Assembly: GCA_964611585.1 (NCBI GenBank)
Contig: CAZTAK010000103.1
Coordinates: 1 to 6,363 of the forward strand
DNA: 6,363 nt
Source of the DNA: CAZTAK01 sp964611585
Lineage (GTDB): Bacteria > Pseudomonadota > Alphaproteobacteria > SHVP01
Direction of reading: 5' to 3'
The stretch's first letter is position 1, and each line of letters starts with the position of its first letter. The translations under genes and the position numbers were made by a program. A model generated the notes under the pieces. That model saw only the letters and a list, made by a program, of their open reading frames with translations. It was not told the DNA's origin and ran no database searches. This document shows positions 1 to 6,310 of this stretch, piece after piece.

Positions 1-885
1 GGCCGGCGCACGAATTTTGTCTCTGCGGTGGAACACGATTCGGTTTTGGCGCCGGCGAGGAGAGGCGGACACGACTGTCACGTCGTGCCGGTCGATGGTG
101 AGGGCGTCGCCGATCTTGCCGTGCTCGATGCCGCGCTCGATGCGTGCGGGGCCCCTGCACTGGTTTCGATCATGCTGGCCAACAACGAAACCGGCGTCAT
201 CCAGCCCGTTGCCGAGGTGGCTGCCATTGCCCACCGCCATGGCGCGCTCTTCCATTGCGACGCGGTTCAGGGCCCGGGCAAGATTCCCCTCGATGCCGCC
301 CGGAATGCCGATCTGGTTTCGCTGTCGGCGCACAAATTCGGCGGTCCGATGGGCGTTGGTGCGCTTATCGTGCGCGGAGCAGAGCTAGTGGCACAGATGA
401 CCGGCGGTGGGCAGGAACGCCGCCGCCGTGCCGGCACCGAGAATGTTCCCGGAATTGCCGGTTTCGGGCTGGCAGCGGAACTTAGCCGCGATGACCTCGC
501 CGCGGCGGACGAAATTCAAAGCCTGCGTGACGACATCGAGGCCCGGCTCGAAGGCGCAGGGGCGCGGGTCTTTGGCGCGGGCGCAACGCGCCTCGGCAAT
601 ACCAGTTGCCTCTCCATGCCGGGCGTTGCGGCCGAAACCCAGGTGATGGCTTTCGATCTCGACGGGATTGCCGTCAGTGCCGGCGCGGCGTGCTCGTCCG
701 GCAAGGTTGGGCCGTCGCACGTGCTCGCCGCCATGGGGATCGATCCGGACGAAGCGGCGACGGCGATACGGTTAAGTCTGGGCCGGGCGACGGAACCCGC
801 CCACATCGGGAAATTCGTCGAAAGCTGGATGGCACTCAACCGGCGGGCCGGTCCCGCCGCGACACGCGGCCGTAACGCGGCGTAG
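1..885 (+). CDS. Cysteine desulfurase, NifS/IscS-like (group I), 5'-truncated by the window
   Basis: A PLP-dependent enzyme that converts L-cysteine to L-alanine and holds the released sulfur as a cysteine persulfide. The reading frame is open from base 1, so the start lies upstream; 294 residues are visible. Numbering from base 1, family landmarks are EHDSV with the active-site His at 12, NNETGVIQP, HCDAVQGPGKIPLD, SAHKFGG with the PLP-binding Lys at 112, GGGQERRRRAGTENVPG, and the loop SAGAACSSGKVGPSHVL with the catalytic Cys at 231. The Lys-to-Cys spacing (119) fits IscS/NifS, so roughly the first 90-95 residues are missing. It ends 18 bases before iscS and is presumably co-transcribed with it. 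It is clearly a paralogue of the next gene, not a duplicate: the active-site loop and C-terminus differ, and the IscU-binding type C-terminus of IscS is absent. Such a second desulfurase is often found beside iscR in alphaproteobacterial isc or suf operons. The family is certain; the specific role is not. Confidence 0.93.
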   Translation, partial: GRRTNFVSAVEHDSVLAPARRGGHDCHVVPVDGEGVADLAVLDAALDACGAPALVSIMLANNETGVIQPVAEVAAIAHRHGALFHCDAVQGPGKIPLDAARNADLVSLSAHKFGGPMGVGALIVRGAELVAQMTGGGQERRRRAGTENVPGIAGFGLAAELSRDDLAAADEIQSLRDDIEARLEGAGARVFGAGATRLGNTSCLSMPGVAAETQVMAFDLDGIAVSAGAACSSGKVGPSHVLAAMGIDPDEAATAIRLSLGRATEPAHIGKFVESWMALNRRAGPAATRGRNAA

Positions 886-903
886 GGAATAGTAGGAAGA
901 CCA

Positions 904-2142
904 ATGGCCGAAACCAAGACGGGCGCGAACATCGAGCTCCCGATCTATCTTGACTATCAGGCGACGACGCCGCTCGATCCCCGCGTGCTCGAGGCGATGA
1001 TGCCGTATCTGACCGACAAGTTCGGCAACCCCCATTCGCGCAGCCATCAATTCGGCTGGGACGCGGAAGAGGCGGTCGAAAAGGCGCGCGCCCAGGTCGC
1101 AAGCCTGATCGGCGCCGACCCCAAGGAGATCGTCTTCACCTCCGGTGCGACCGAATCGAACAACCTGGCGCTCAAGGGCGTCGGCGCGTTTTACAAAGAC
1201 CGCAAATCTCACATCGTCACCCTTGTGACCGAGCACAAATGCGTTCTCGATACCTGCCGCCATCTCGAACAGGAGGGCTTCAACGTCACCTACCTGGCGG
1301 TGCAGCCCAACGGCCTGGTCGATCTCGATGCGCTGCGTGAGGCCGTGACCGGCGAAACCCTTTTGGTATCGGTAATGGGCGTCAACAACGAGATCGGTGT
1401 CATTCAACCGCTCGCCGACATCGGCGCCATCTGCCGCGAACGCGGCGCGTTTTTTCACACCGATGCGGCGCAGGCGGCCGGCAAGATCCCGCTCGACGTC
1501 AATGAAATGAACATCGACCTGATGAGCATTTCGGGCCACAAGCTGTACGGACCGAAGGGCATCGGGGTCCTTTATGTGCGGCGTAAACCGCGCGTCCGGC
1601 TACGGGCGCTGATTAACGGCGGCGGTCAGGAACGTGGCATGCGCTCAGGGACGCTCGCGCCGATGTTGTGCGTCGGAATCGGGGAGGCGTGTGCGATCGC
1701 TCAAAAGGACCTGGGTGCCGACAACGAACGCATCCGCCGCCTCTCGGACCGGCTTCACGACGGCCTGACCGCCGCCCTGCCGGATATCTTCCTTAACGGT
1801 GACCGCAATCAACGCTATCCGGGCAACCTGAATTTCGGTTTTGCCTACGTCGAGGGCGAATCGCTGATGATGGGGATCAAGGATCTGGCCGTGTCGTCGG
1901 GCTCGGCGTGCACGTCGGCGTCGCTGGAACCCTCATATGTGCTGCGGGCGCTGGGCGTGGGTGAGGACCTCACGCATACGTCCTTGCGCCTGGGCATCGG
2001 CCGGTTCACCACCGAGGCCGAGATCGACTACGCGATCGAAGCCCTGACCAACCACGTCAACAAACTGCGCGAGATGAGCCCGCTTTGGGAGATGGCCCAG
2101 GAGGGCATCGATATCAAAAGCATTGAATGGTCGGACCACTAG
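904..2142 (+). CDS. iscS: Cysteine desulfurase IscS
   Basis: The sulfur donor of the ISC pathway. It is a cytosolic, normally dimeric PLP enzyme that makes a persulfide from cysteine and transfers it to IscU and other acceptors. At 412 residues it is close to E. coli IscS (404), with about ten extra residues before LPIYLDYQATTPLDPRV. Visible landmarks are TSGATESNN, LVTEHKCVLDTC (active-site His111), NNEIGVIQP, HTDAAQAAGKIPLD, SISGHKLYGPKG (PLP Lys213), GGGQERGMRSGT, and SSGSACTSASLEPSYVL with catalytic Cys336. The C-terminus LREMSPLWEMAQEGIDIKS, followed by IEW, is the conserved IscS/NFS1 tail that contacts IscU. The start is supported by AGGA at 894-897, six bases before the ATG. Several stretches, including YQATTPLDPRVL and the C-terminal tail, look closer to mitochondrial NFS1 as I recall it than to E. 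coli IscS; that comparison is from memory. No frameshift or missing residue is seen. Confidence 0.98.
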   Translation: MAETKTGANIELPIYLDYQATTPLDPRVLEAMMPYLTDKFGNPHSRSHQFGWDAEEAVEKARAQVASLIGADPKEIVFTSGATESNNLALKGVGAFYKDRKSHIVTLVTEHKCVLDTCRHLEQEGFNVTYLAVQPNGLVDLDALREAVTGETLLVSVMGVNNEIGVIQPLADIGAICRERGAFFHTDAAQAAGKIPLDVNEMNIDLMSISGHKLYGPKGIGVLYVRRKPRVRLRALINGGGQERGMRSGTLAPMLCVGIGEACAIAQKDLGADNERIRRLSDRLHDGLTAALPDIFLNGDRNQRYPGNLNFGFAYVEGESLMMGIKDLAVSSGSACTSASLEPSYVLRALGVGEDLTHTSLRLGIGRFTTEAEIDYAIEALTNHVNKLREMSPLWEMAQEGIDIKSIEWSDH

Positions 2143-2198
2143 AATTTGCCGTATCCCGCCGCCGCCGGTGCGGATACAAATACAGTTAGGAGAACGTC
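2143..2198 (+). other. iscS-iscU intergenic segment with possible RNA hairpin and iscU ribosome binding site
   Basis: This 56-base gap contains GTATCC at 2151-2156 and its exact complement GGATAC at 2172-2177, enclosing a GC-rich 15-base interior. Outer bases can extend the pairing: ATTTG (2144-2148) with CAAAT (2177-2181), if three bases on the 5' side bulge out. No T-run follows, so it is not an intrinsic terminator. The hairpin ends just before a good Shine-Dalgarno AGGAG (2188-2192), six bases from the iscU ATG. It could mark an mRNA processing or stability boundary, or tune iscU translation. Both roles are inferred; only the inverted repeat is seen. Confidence 0.35.
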
Positions 2199-2621
2199 AT
2201 GGCGTATAACGAAAAAGTTGTCGATCACTACGAGAACCCGCGCAACGTTGGCTCGATGAACAAAGACTTCGACAACGTCGGGACCGGCCTTGTCGGCGCA
2301 CCCGCGTGTGGCGACGTGATGAAGCTGCAAATCCAGGTCGATGCGAACGGCATTATCGAGGATGCCAAGTTCAAGACCTTCGGCTGCGGTTCGGCGATTG
2401 CGTCCTCCAGCCTGGTAACCGAGTGGGTCAAGGGCAAAACCCTGGACGAGGCGGCTGAAATCCGGAATACCCATATTGCCGAACACTTGGCGTTGCCACC
2501 GGTCAAGATTCACTGTTCGGTGCTGGCAGAAGATGCGATCAAGGCGGCGGTGGCGGATTACCGCGCCAAAAAACCGGGCGCAGAGGTTCAGGCGAACGAA
2601 GCCGGCGAAGCGGCCGAGTAG
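2199..2621 (+). CDS. iscU: Fe-S cluster assembly scaffold IscU
   Basis: The scaffold on which [2Fe-2S] clusters are built from iron and IscS-derived sulfur before release by HscA/HscB. At 140 residues, it carries every classical ligand and functional residue: Cys37 and Asp39 in APACGDVMK, Cys63 in FGCGSAIASSS, and His105-Cys106 in KIHCSVLAEDAI. The HscA recognition motif LPPVK is intact at 99-103. The N-terminus MAYNEKVVDHYENPRNVGS is typical of IscU. A strong Shine-Dalgarno (AGGAG, 2188-2192) lies six bases before the ATG, which fixes the start. The protein is about 12 residues longer than E. coli IscU (128) because of a tail, from about residue 126, rich in Ala and Glu. That tail follows the last conserved helix and is probably disordered. 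The gene sits between iscS and iscA as in classical isc operons. Identification is secure. Confidence 0.98.
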   Translation: MAYNEKVVDHYENPRNVGSMNKDFDNVGTGLVGAPACGDVMKLQIQVDANGIIEDAKFKTFGCGSAIASSSLVTEWVKGKTLDEAAEIRNTHIAEHLALPPVKIHCSVLAEDAIKAAVADYRAKKPGAEVQANEAGEAAE

Positions 2622-2647
2622 GGGCGGCCCCGTGGCGGGATCAACAG

Positions 2648-2652
2648 AGGAG
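2648..2652 (+). promoter_or_regulatory. Ribosome binding site deciding the iscA GTG start
   Basis: AGGAG, within AGAGGAGAA, lies 10 bases before GTG at 2663 and 25 bases before the in-frame ATG at 2678. The spacing is slightly long for the GTG but far too long for the ATG, so the GTG is the better start. Confidence 0.6.
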
Positions 2653-2662
2653 AACGGGTAAC

Positions 2663-2998
2663 GTGTTTGGTACGGCAATGACAGTAACGGATTTGGCCGC
2701 GGCCCGGGTCAAGGACCTGCTCGCAAAGCGCGACAAGCCGGCGCTGGCCGTTCGCGTCGGCGTGCGCACCGCCGGATGCTCGGGGCTTTCGTACACCCTT
2801 GAATATGCCGACGAGGCCAACGAATTTGACGAAGTCGTCGAAGACAAGGGCATTACAATTTTCATCGACCCCAAGGCCGCCATGTTCCTGATTGGTACCG
2901 AAATGGATTTCGTCGAAGACAAACTGAAGTCCGGGTTTGTGTTCAACAATCCGAATGAAAAAGGCCGGTGCGGCTGCGGCGAATCGTTTCACGTTTAG
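2663..2998 (+). CDS. iscA: A-type Fe-S carrier protein IscA
   Basis: An A-type carrier of the HesB/IscA family that binds iron or an Fe-S cluster between subunits and hands it to target apoproteins. From the GTG start it is 111 residues (E. coli IscA is 107). The three invariant cysteines are present: Cys39 in RTAGCSGLSYTLEYAD, and Cys103 and Cys105 in the C-terminal GRCGCGESFHV. Spacing is CX63CXC, as in the family. The start is GTG at 2663, chosen from the Shine-Dalgarno at 2648-2652; an ATG five codons later (2678) would give 106 residues and is the alternative. The conserved core begins after both. The gene follows iscU after 41 bases. IscA, ErpA and SufA are hard to separate by sequence alone, so the name rests partly on position between iscU and hscB. 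The stop codon overlaps the foot of a possible GC-rich hairpin (2998-3019). Confidence 0.95.
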   Translation: MFGTAMTVTDLAAARVKDLLAKRDKPALAVRVGVRTAGCSGLSYTLEYADEANEFDEVVEDKGITIFIDPKAAMFLIGTEMDFVEDKLKSGFVFNNPNEKGRCGCGESFHV

Positions 2999-3019
2999 GG
3001 CGCGGCCGCGCTTGCGCCC
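2998..3019 (+). other. GC-rich inverted repeat in the iscA-hscB gap
   Basis: GGGCGC (2998-3003) pairs exactly with GCGCCC (3014-3019) across a ten-base loop. A perfect 12-base palindrome, GCGCGGCCGCGC (3000-3011), offers a competing fold. No T-run follows, so this is not an intrinsic terminator. In DNA this rich in G and C such repeats can arise by chance. The gap lacks an evident Shine-Dalgarno for hscB, so RNA structure here could matter for hscB translation, but that is speculative. Confidence 0.2.
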
Positions 3020-3044
3020 GCCCACGGTTTCCAATCTTAGACCC

Positions 3045-3686
3045 ATGACCAAACGGCAGTCCCAGAATGGCGCCGCGGCCGCCCGCGGCAGGAACGAAAC
3101 GGCGTGCTGGTCGTGCCGGGGGCCGGTTGATGTGCGCGCTCTGTTTTGCCACACCTGCGGCAAGATTCTGCCCTGCCGCGAGCTCGATCCGTTCTTACGC
3201 CTCGGATTGAAACCGGACTACGATCTCGATCCCGCGGAACTCGAACGTCAGTACATCGGGTTTCAGCGCCGCTTCCATCCGGACCGGTTTGCGACCCAGA
3301 CCGCGCGTGAAAAGGCGTATTCGCTGAGTCACGCGACGGCGGTCAACGATGCTTACGAAGCGTTGAAATCGCCGCTTAGCCGCGCGCGCCGCCTGCTGGA
3401 AATGCGCGGCCATCCTGTTCACGATGCCGCCGAGACGATGGCCCATCCAGAACTGCTTGCCTCGGTGATGGAAATGCGCGAAGCCCTCGCCGGGGCCGAA
3501 GGCGGTACCGAACTGGCGGCAATTGCCGCCGAGTTCGAGGCGTCCTTGGCGGGCTGCGTCGCGGCGCTGGCGACGGCATTTGCAACCGGTGGCCTCGATT
3601 CTGCGGCGGACCTGACGGTGCGCCTTTCATTTCTCGAAAAACTGGCCGGTGAAGCGCGCGCCAGGACACGGGCCGCAACCGCATGA
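3045..3686 (+). CDS. hscB: J-domain co-chaperone HscB with N-terminal tetracysteine module
   Basis: Hsp40-type co-chaperone (HSC20) that binds loaded IscU and stimulates the HscA ATPase. From ATG 3045 it has 213 residues, against about 171 for E. coli HscB; the excess is N-terminal. Residues 21-38 hold two CXXC pairs (Cys21/24 in CWSC, Cys35/38 in CHTC), with a further Cys44. This resembles the zinc-binding N-terminal module of human HSCB. The J domain spans about 48-122, with HPD at 78-80 in RRFHPDRF and the typical SHATAVNDAYEALKSPLSRA. The C-terminal three-helix IscU-binding domain follows, including HPELLASVMEMREAL. There is no clear Shine-Dalgarno before 3045. In-frame ATGs at 2937 and 2955 overlap iscA and give an Arg/Pro-rich, unconserved leader, so 3045 is preferred. 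The stop overlaps the hscA start (ATGA), indicating translational coupling. Function is certain; start is moderately sure. Confidence 0.93.
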   Translation: MTKRQSQNGAAAARGRNETACWSCRGPVDVRALFCHTCGKILPCRELDPFLRLGLKPDYDLDPAELERQYIGFQRRFHPDRFATQTAREKAYSLSHATAVNDAYEALKSPLSRARRLLEMRGHPVHDAAETMAHPELLASVMEMREALAGAEGGTELAAIAAEFEASLAGCVAALATAFATGGLDSAADLTVRLSFLEKLAGEARARTRAATA

Positions 3687-5590
3687 CCCTTCTGGAAATA
3701 CACGAACCGGGACAAACGCCGCGGCCCCATACCGACGACGACGCGGCGGTCGGAATTGATCTCGGGACCACAAACTCGCTGGTCGCCTATTCTACCGGCG
3801 GCAAGCCGGAGGTTCTGCGCCAGGGACGCGACGGCAAGTCGTTGATGCCCTCGGTCGTTGCCTATCTCGACGGCGCCGAACCGGTAGTCGGCGAAGACGC
3901 ACGGGTGCATCTCCTGGAGAATCCGAACCGGGTAGTGAGTTCTGTCAAGCGCCTGATGGGCCGCGGTGCCTACGACGTCAAAGCGCTTGCCGGCAGCCTG
4001 CCCTACGAAATCGAATCCGGTCCCGAGACCGATTCGCGCGAACGGATGGTGCGCCTGCGGGTCGCTGGCCGCACCCTGACGCCGGTCGAGATTTCAGCCG
4101 CCATCCTGGGCGGCCTGCGCGAACGGGCGGAACGCGCGCTTGGCACCAAAGTCACTCGCGCGGTGGTGACGGTACCGGCCTATTTCGACGACGCCGCCCG
4201 CACGGCGACGCGCGACTCGGCCCGGCTTGCCGGGCTCGAAGTACTGCGCCTGGTCAACGAACCGACCGCCGCCGCGGTGGCCTACGGTCTGGACCAGAAG
4301 GCCGAGGGTTTGTATGCGGTGTACGACCTTGGCGGCGGCACCTTCGATATTTCCATTCTGCGGATGCAGATGGGCGTGTTTCAGGTGGTGGCGACCGGCG
4401 GCGATTCGGCGTTGGGCGGCGACGACTTCGACTACGCGATCGCAGAACGCTTTTTGGCCGAGCGCACCGCCGAATTCGGCGAACAGAACCCAACCCCCGG
4501 CGAGATCAAGCTTGTCCTGTCCACCGCGCGCATCGCCAAGGAATGTCTCACCGGCCAGGACTCGGGCACCTGGCATGTCGAGATCGGCGACCAGACGACG
4601 AAGCACGTTCTCGACCGGGCCGATTTCGAGCACGCCATCGCGCCGCTGGTCGAGCGCACGATGCAGATTTGCCGCGAAACAATGGCGGCGGCGGACATCT
4701 CGCCCGCCGAACTGTCCGGCGTGGTGCTGGTCGGCGGCTCGACCCGGGTTAAACTGGTGGGCGGGCAAGTGACGGAACTGTTCGGAAGCGAGCCGCGCGC
4801 CGACATCGACCCCGACGAGGTGGTTGCGCTGGGCGCCGCGTTGCAAGCCGAGGCGCTGACGCGGGGCTCGGAAATGTTGCTGCTTGACGTGACTCCGCTC
4901 TCGCTCGGCATCGAGACCATGGGCGGCCTGGTCGAAAAGGTCATTCCCCGCAACACCGCCATCCCGGTGGCGCGGGCGCAGGAATTCACGACCTATCAGG
5001 ATGGACAGACGGCGATGGCGATCCATGTCGTGCAGGGCGAGCGCGAAATGGTCGATCAGAATCGCTCGCTGGCCCGATTCGAGCTTGGCGGCATTCCGGC
5101 GATGACGGCGGGCGCCGCACGCATCCGGGTGACGTTCTCGGTCGATGCCGACGGGTTGTTGATGGTGGCGGCGCGCGAGCAGACGACCGGCACCGAACAG
5201 CAGGTGTCGGTCAAACCGAGCTATGGCATCGACGAAGAGGAACTCGCCGGTATGTTGCGCGACAGCATGGCGCACGCGCGCGACGACATGACCCGCCGGC
5301 TGCTAGTCGAAGCGCGGGTCGAGGCCGAACGCGCGTTGCTGGCTCTTGATTCCGCGATCGCGGCCGACGGCGATCTGCTGAGCGCCGACGAACGGAGCGA
5401 ACTCGAAACCGAGATGGCGGTCGTGCGCCGCGCCATGGCGGGTGAAAACCAAGACGCCATCGCCAATGCGGTCGAAGGTCTCGATGGTGCCGCCCACGAG
5501 TTCGCCGAACGGCGCATGGACCGCGGCATTCGCGGCGCACTCGCGGGCGTCGAGGTGGGAAATCTGGAAGATCGTCTGAGTAAAGAGTAA
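3683..5590 (+). CDS. hscA: Hsp70-family Fe-S chaperone HscA
   Basis: Specialised Hsp70 (Hsc66) that binds LPPVK of IscU and, driven by ATP and HscB, promotes cluster release to acceptors. It is 635 residues (E. coli HscA 616). The N-terminus MTLLEIHEPGQTPRPH is the HscA-specific leader, unlike DnaK. The nucleotide-binding domain has phosphate-1 IDLGTTNS (25-32), NEPTAAAVAYGL, phosphate-2 DLGGGTFD (215-222) and the adenosine motif VGGSTR (350-355). The interdomain linker LLLDVTPLSLGIE (Asp402) leads into the beta-sandwich substrate-binding domain, then an alpha-helical lid from about 510 to the end. It lacks the disordered acidic EEVKD-like tail of DnaK. Its ATG overlaps the hscB stop by four bases, so translation is probably coupled; only a weak, distant AGGA (3662-3665) precedes it. 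Several long open frames on the opposite strand within this gene are codon-bias shadows. Identification is secure from both sequence and context. Confidence 0.98.
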   Translation: MTLLEIHEPGQTPRPHTDDDAAVGIDLGTTNSLVAYSTGGKPEVLRQGRDGKSLMPSVVAYLDGAEPVVGEDARVHLLENPNRVVSSVKRLMGRGAYDVKALAGSLPYEIESGPETDSRERMVRLRVAGRTLTPVEISAAILGGLRERAERALGTKVTRAVVTVPAYFDDAARTATRDSARLAGLEVLRLVNEPTAAAVAYGLDQKAEGLYAVYDLGGGTFDISILRMQMGVFQVVATGGDSALGGDDFDYAIAERFLAERTAEFGEQNPTPGEIKLVLSTARIAKECLTGQDSGTWHVEIGDQTTKHVLDRADFEHAIAPLVERTMQICRETMAAADISPAELSGVVLVGGSTRVKLVGGQVTELFGSEPRADIDPDEVVALGAALQAEALTRGSEMLLLDVTPLSLGIETMGGLVEKVIPRNTAIPVARAQEFTTYQDGQTAMAIHVVQGEREMVDQNRSLARFELGGIPAMTAGAARIRVTFSVDADGLLMVAAREQTTGTEQQVSVKPSYGIDEEELAGMLRDSMAHARDDMTRRLLVEARVEAERALLALDSAIAADGDLLSADERSELETEMAVVRRAMAGENQDAIANAVEGLDGAAHEFAERRMDRGIRGALAGVEVGNLEDRLSKE

Positions 5591-5599
5591 TTCTCGCCG

Positions 5600-5932
5600 A
5601 TGCCGAAAGTCATTTTTGTCAGTCCCGACGGGTCACGAACCGAAATTGAATCGCCGTGCGGAATTTCCGTGATGGAACTTGCGCACAAGCACGACATCGA
5701 CATCGAAGGCGCGTGCGAGGGTGCGCTTGCATGTTCGACCTGCCATGTCATCGTCGATCCGGAAGATTACGAGAAGCTGCCCGAACCCACTGAGGACGAG
5801 GAAGACATGCTCGATCTCGCGTTTGCCCTCACCCATACCTCGCGGTTGAGCTGTCAGATCATCATGACCGAAGAGATGGACGGATTGACGGTGACGTTAC
5901 CGGCGGCGACGCGCAACATGATGGTGGACTAG
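5600..5932 (+). CDS. fdx: Adrenodoxin-type [2Fe-2S] ferredoxin of the ISC system
   Basis: Small soluble electron carrier that supplies electrons to IscS/IscU during cluster assembly. At 110 residues (E. coli Fdx 111), it begins MPKVIFVSPDGSRTEIE and carries the adrenodoxin-type ligand set Cys39, Cys45, Cys48 and Cys85: CX5CX2C in EGACEGALACSTCHVIVD, with the last Cys in SRLSCQIIM. The acidic stretch around 63-72 (PTEDEEDMLDLAF) is the helix used by mitochondrial-type ferredoxins to dock their partners. The C-terminal LPAATRNMMVD is typical of alphaproteobacterial and mitochondrial members. The ATG lies nine bases after the hscA stop. No strong Shine-Dalgarno is seen (weak AGAG in the hscA stop region), suggesting expression depends on translation of hscA. 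The reductase partner is not in the window. Confidence 0.97.
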   Translation: MPKVIFVSPDGSRTEIESPCGISVMELAHKHDIDIEGACEGALACSTCHVIVDPEDYEKLPEPTEDEEDMLDLAFALTHTSRLSCQIIMTEEMDGLTVTLPAATRNMMVD

Positions 5933-6079
5933 GACCTGGGCTTGGAAATTACGTAAAGCAATGAAATAAAACTGTTATTCGCGTCGGCGCGATCGATCTA
6001 TTTTCCGCCGGCGACTGAATTTGAAACGACGTATTCGACCAACCAATGCGGACAGGACCTAGCGGGGAAGGAACGCGCC
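5933..6079 (+). other. fdx-iscX intergenic region
   Basis: The longest gap in the cluster, 147 bases, with no convincing gene. It starts AT-rich (about 5945-5980), then has a small perfect hairpin, TCGCG-TCGG-CGCGA (5979-5992), with TATTTT at 5999-6004. The T-run begins several bases after the stem, so this is at best a weak terminator. CGCCGGCG (6006-6013) is a short palindrome. The iscX ribosome binding site (GGGGAAGGA, within 6064-6072) lies at the 3' end. The rest shows nothing recognisable. Confidence 0.5.
5942..5970 (+). promoter_or_regulatory. Weak sigma70-like promoter candidate ahead of iscX
   Basis: TTGGAA (5942-5947) and AATAAA (5965-5970) are 17 bases apart, each matching four of six positions of the -35 and -10 consensus. 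They lie in an unusually AT-rich stretch for this window. The match is weak and could be chance, but the 147-base gap before iscX makes a separate promoter plausible. Confidence 0.2.
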
Positions 6080-6274
6080 ATGCGTTGGACCGACGTCAAC
6101 GATATCGCCATTGAACTCGAAGACCGGCACCCCGACGCCGACGTGGTGAACGTGCGCTTTACCGATCTGCACAAGTGGGTGTGCGAACTCGACGGCTTCG
6201 ACGACGACCCCAACCGGTCGAACGAAAAGATTCTCGAAGCCATCCAGATGCACTGGCTTGAAGAACGCGACTGA
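6080..6274 (+). CDS. iscX: IscX, small acidic ISC accessory protein
   Basis: A small acidic protein (also YfhJ) that binds IscS, competes with the bacterial frataxin CyaY, and can bind iron; it modulates the rate of cluster assembly. At 64 residues it matches E. coli IscX (66) in length and pattern: an N-terminal RWTDVNDIAIELEDRHPD, the central VRFTDLHKWVCEL, the acidic DGFDDDPNRSNEKILEAI, and a C-terminal WLEERD. The start has a good Shine-Dalgarno (GAAGGA) about seven bases before the ATG. It lies last in the cluster, as in E. coli, but is separated from fdx by 147 bases rather than being tightly packed, so it may be partly expressed on its own. A palindrome that may be a terminator follows after 36 bases. 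Identification is secure. Confidence 0.96.
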   Translation: MRWTDVNDIAIELEDRHPDADVVNVRFTDLHKWVCELDGFDDDPNRSNEKILEAIQMHWLEERD

Positions 6275-6310
6275 CCCGCGCCAACTGCCGCAGTCCGGCG
6301 TGCGGTGACC

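Noticed and set aside
772..1539. A 255-residue minus-strand open frame across the desulfurase-iscS junction
   Set aside because: It covers two well-supported genes on the other strand, and its translation looks like reversed codon bias with no recognisable domain.
2937..3044. An N-terminal extension of hscB overlapping iscA
   Set aside because: The extra 36 residues are mainly iscA codons read out of frame plus Arg/Pro-rich gap sequence; nothing in them looks conserved.
2139..3163. Minus-strand open frames opposite iscU, iscA and the start of hscB (2139-2678 and 2588-3163)
   Set aside because: Both are antisense to conserved genes, and their translations show no motifs; they are shadows of GC-rich coding DNA.
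4094..5275. A 393-residue open frame on the minus strand inside hscA
   Set aside because: It lies wholly antisense to a fully convincing hscA, is rich in Arg, His, Ala and Gly, and shows no family motif. High GC at third codon positions of hscA removes stops from this frame.
6288..6305. Small inverted repeat CCGCA/TGCGG after iscX
   Set aside because: Five base pairs with an eight-base loop and no T-run are expected by chance in GC-rich DNA; the palindrome at 6311-6350 is far stronger.
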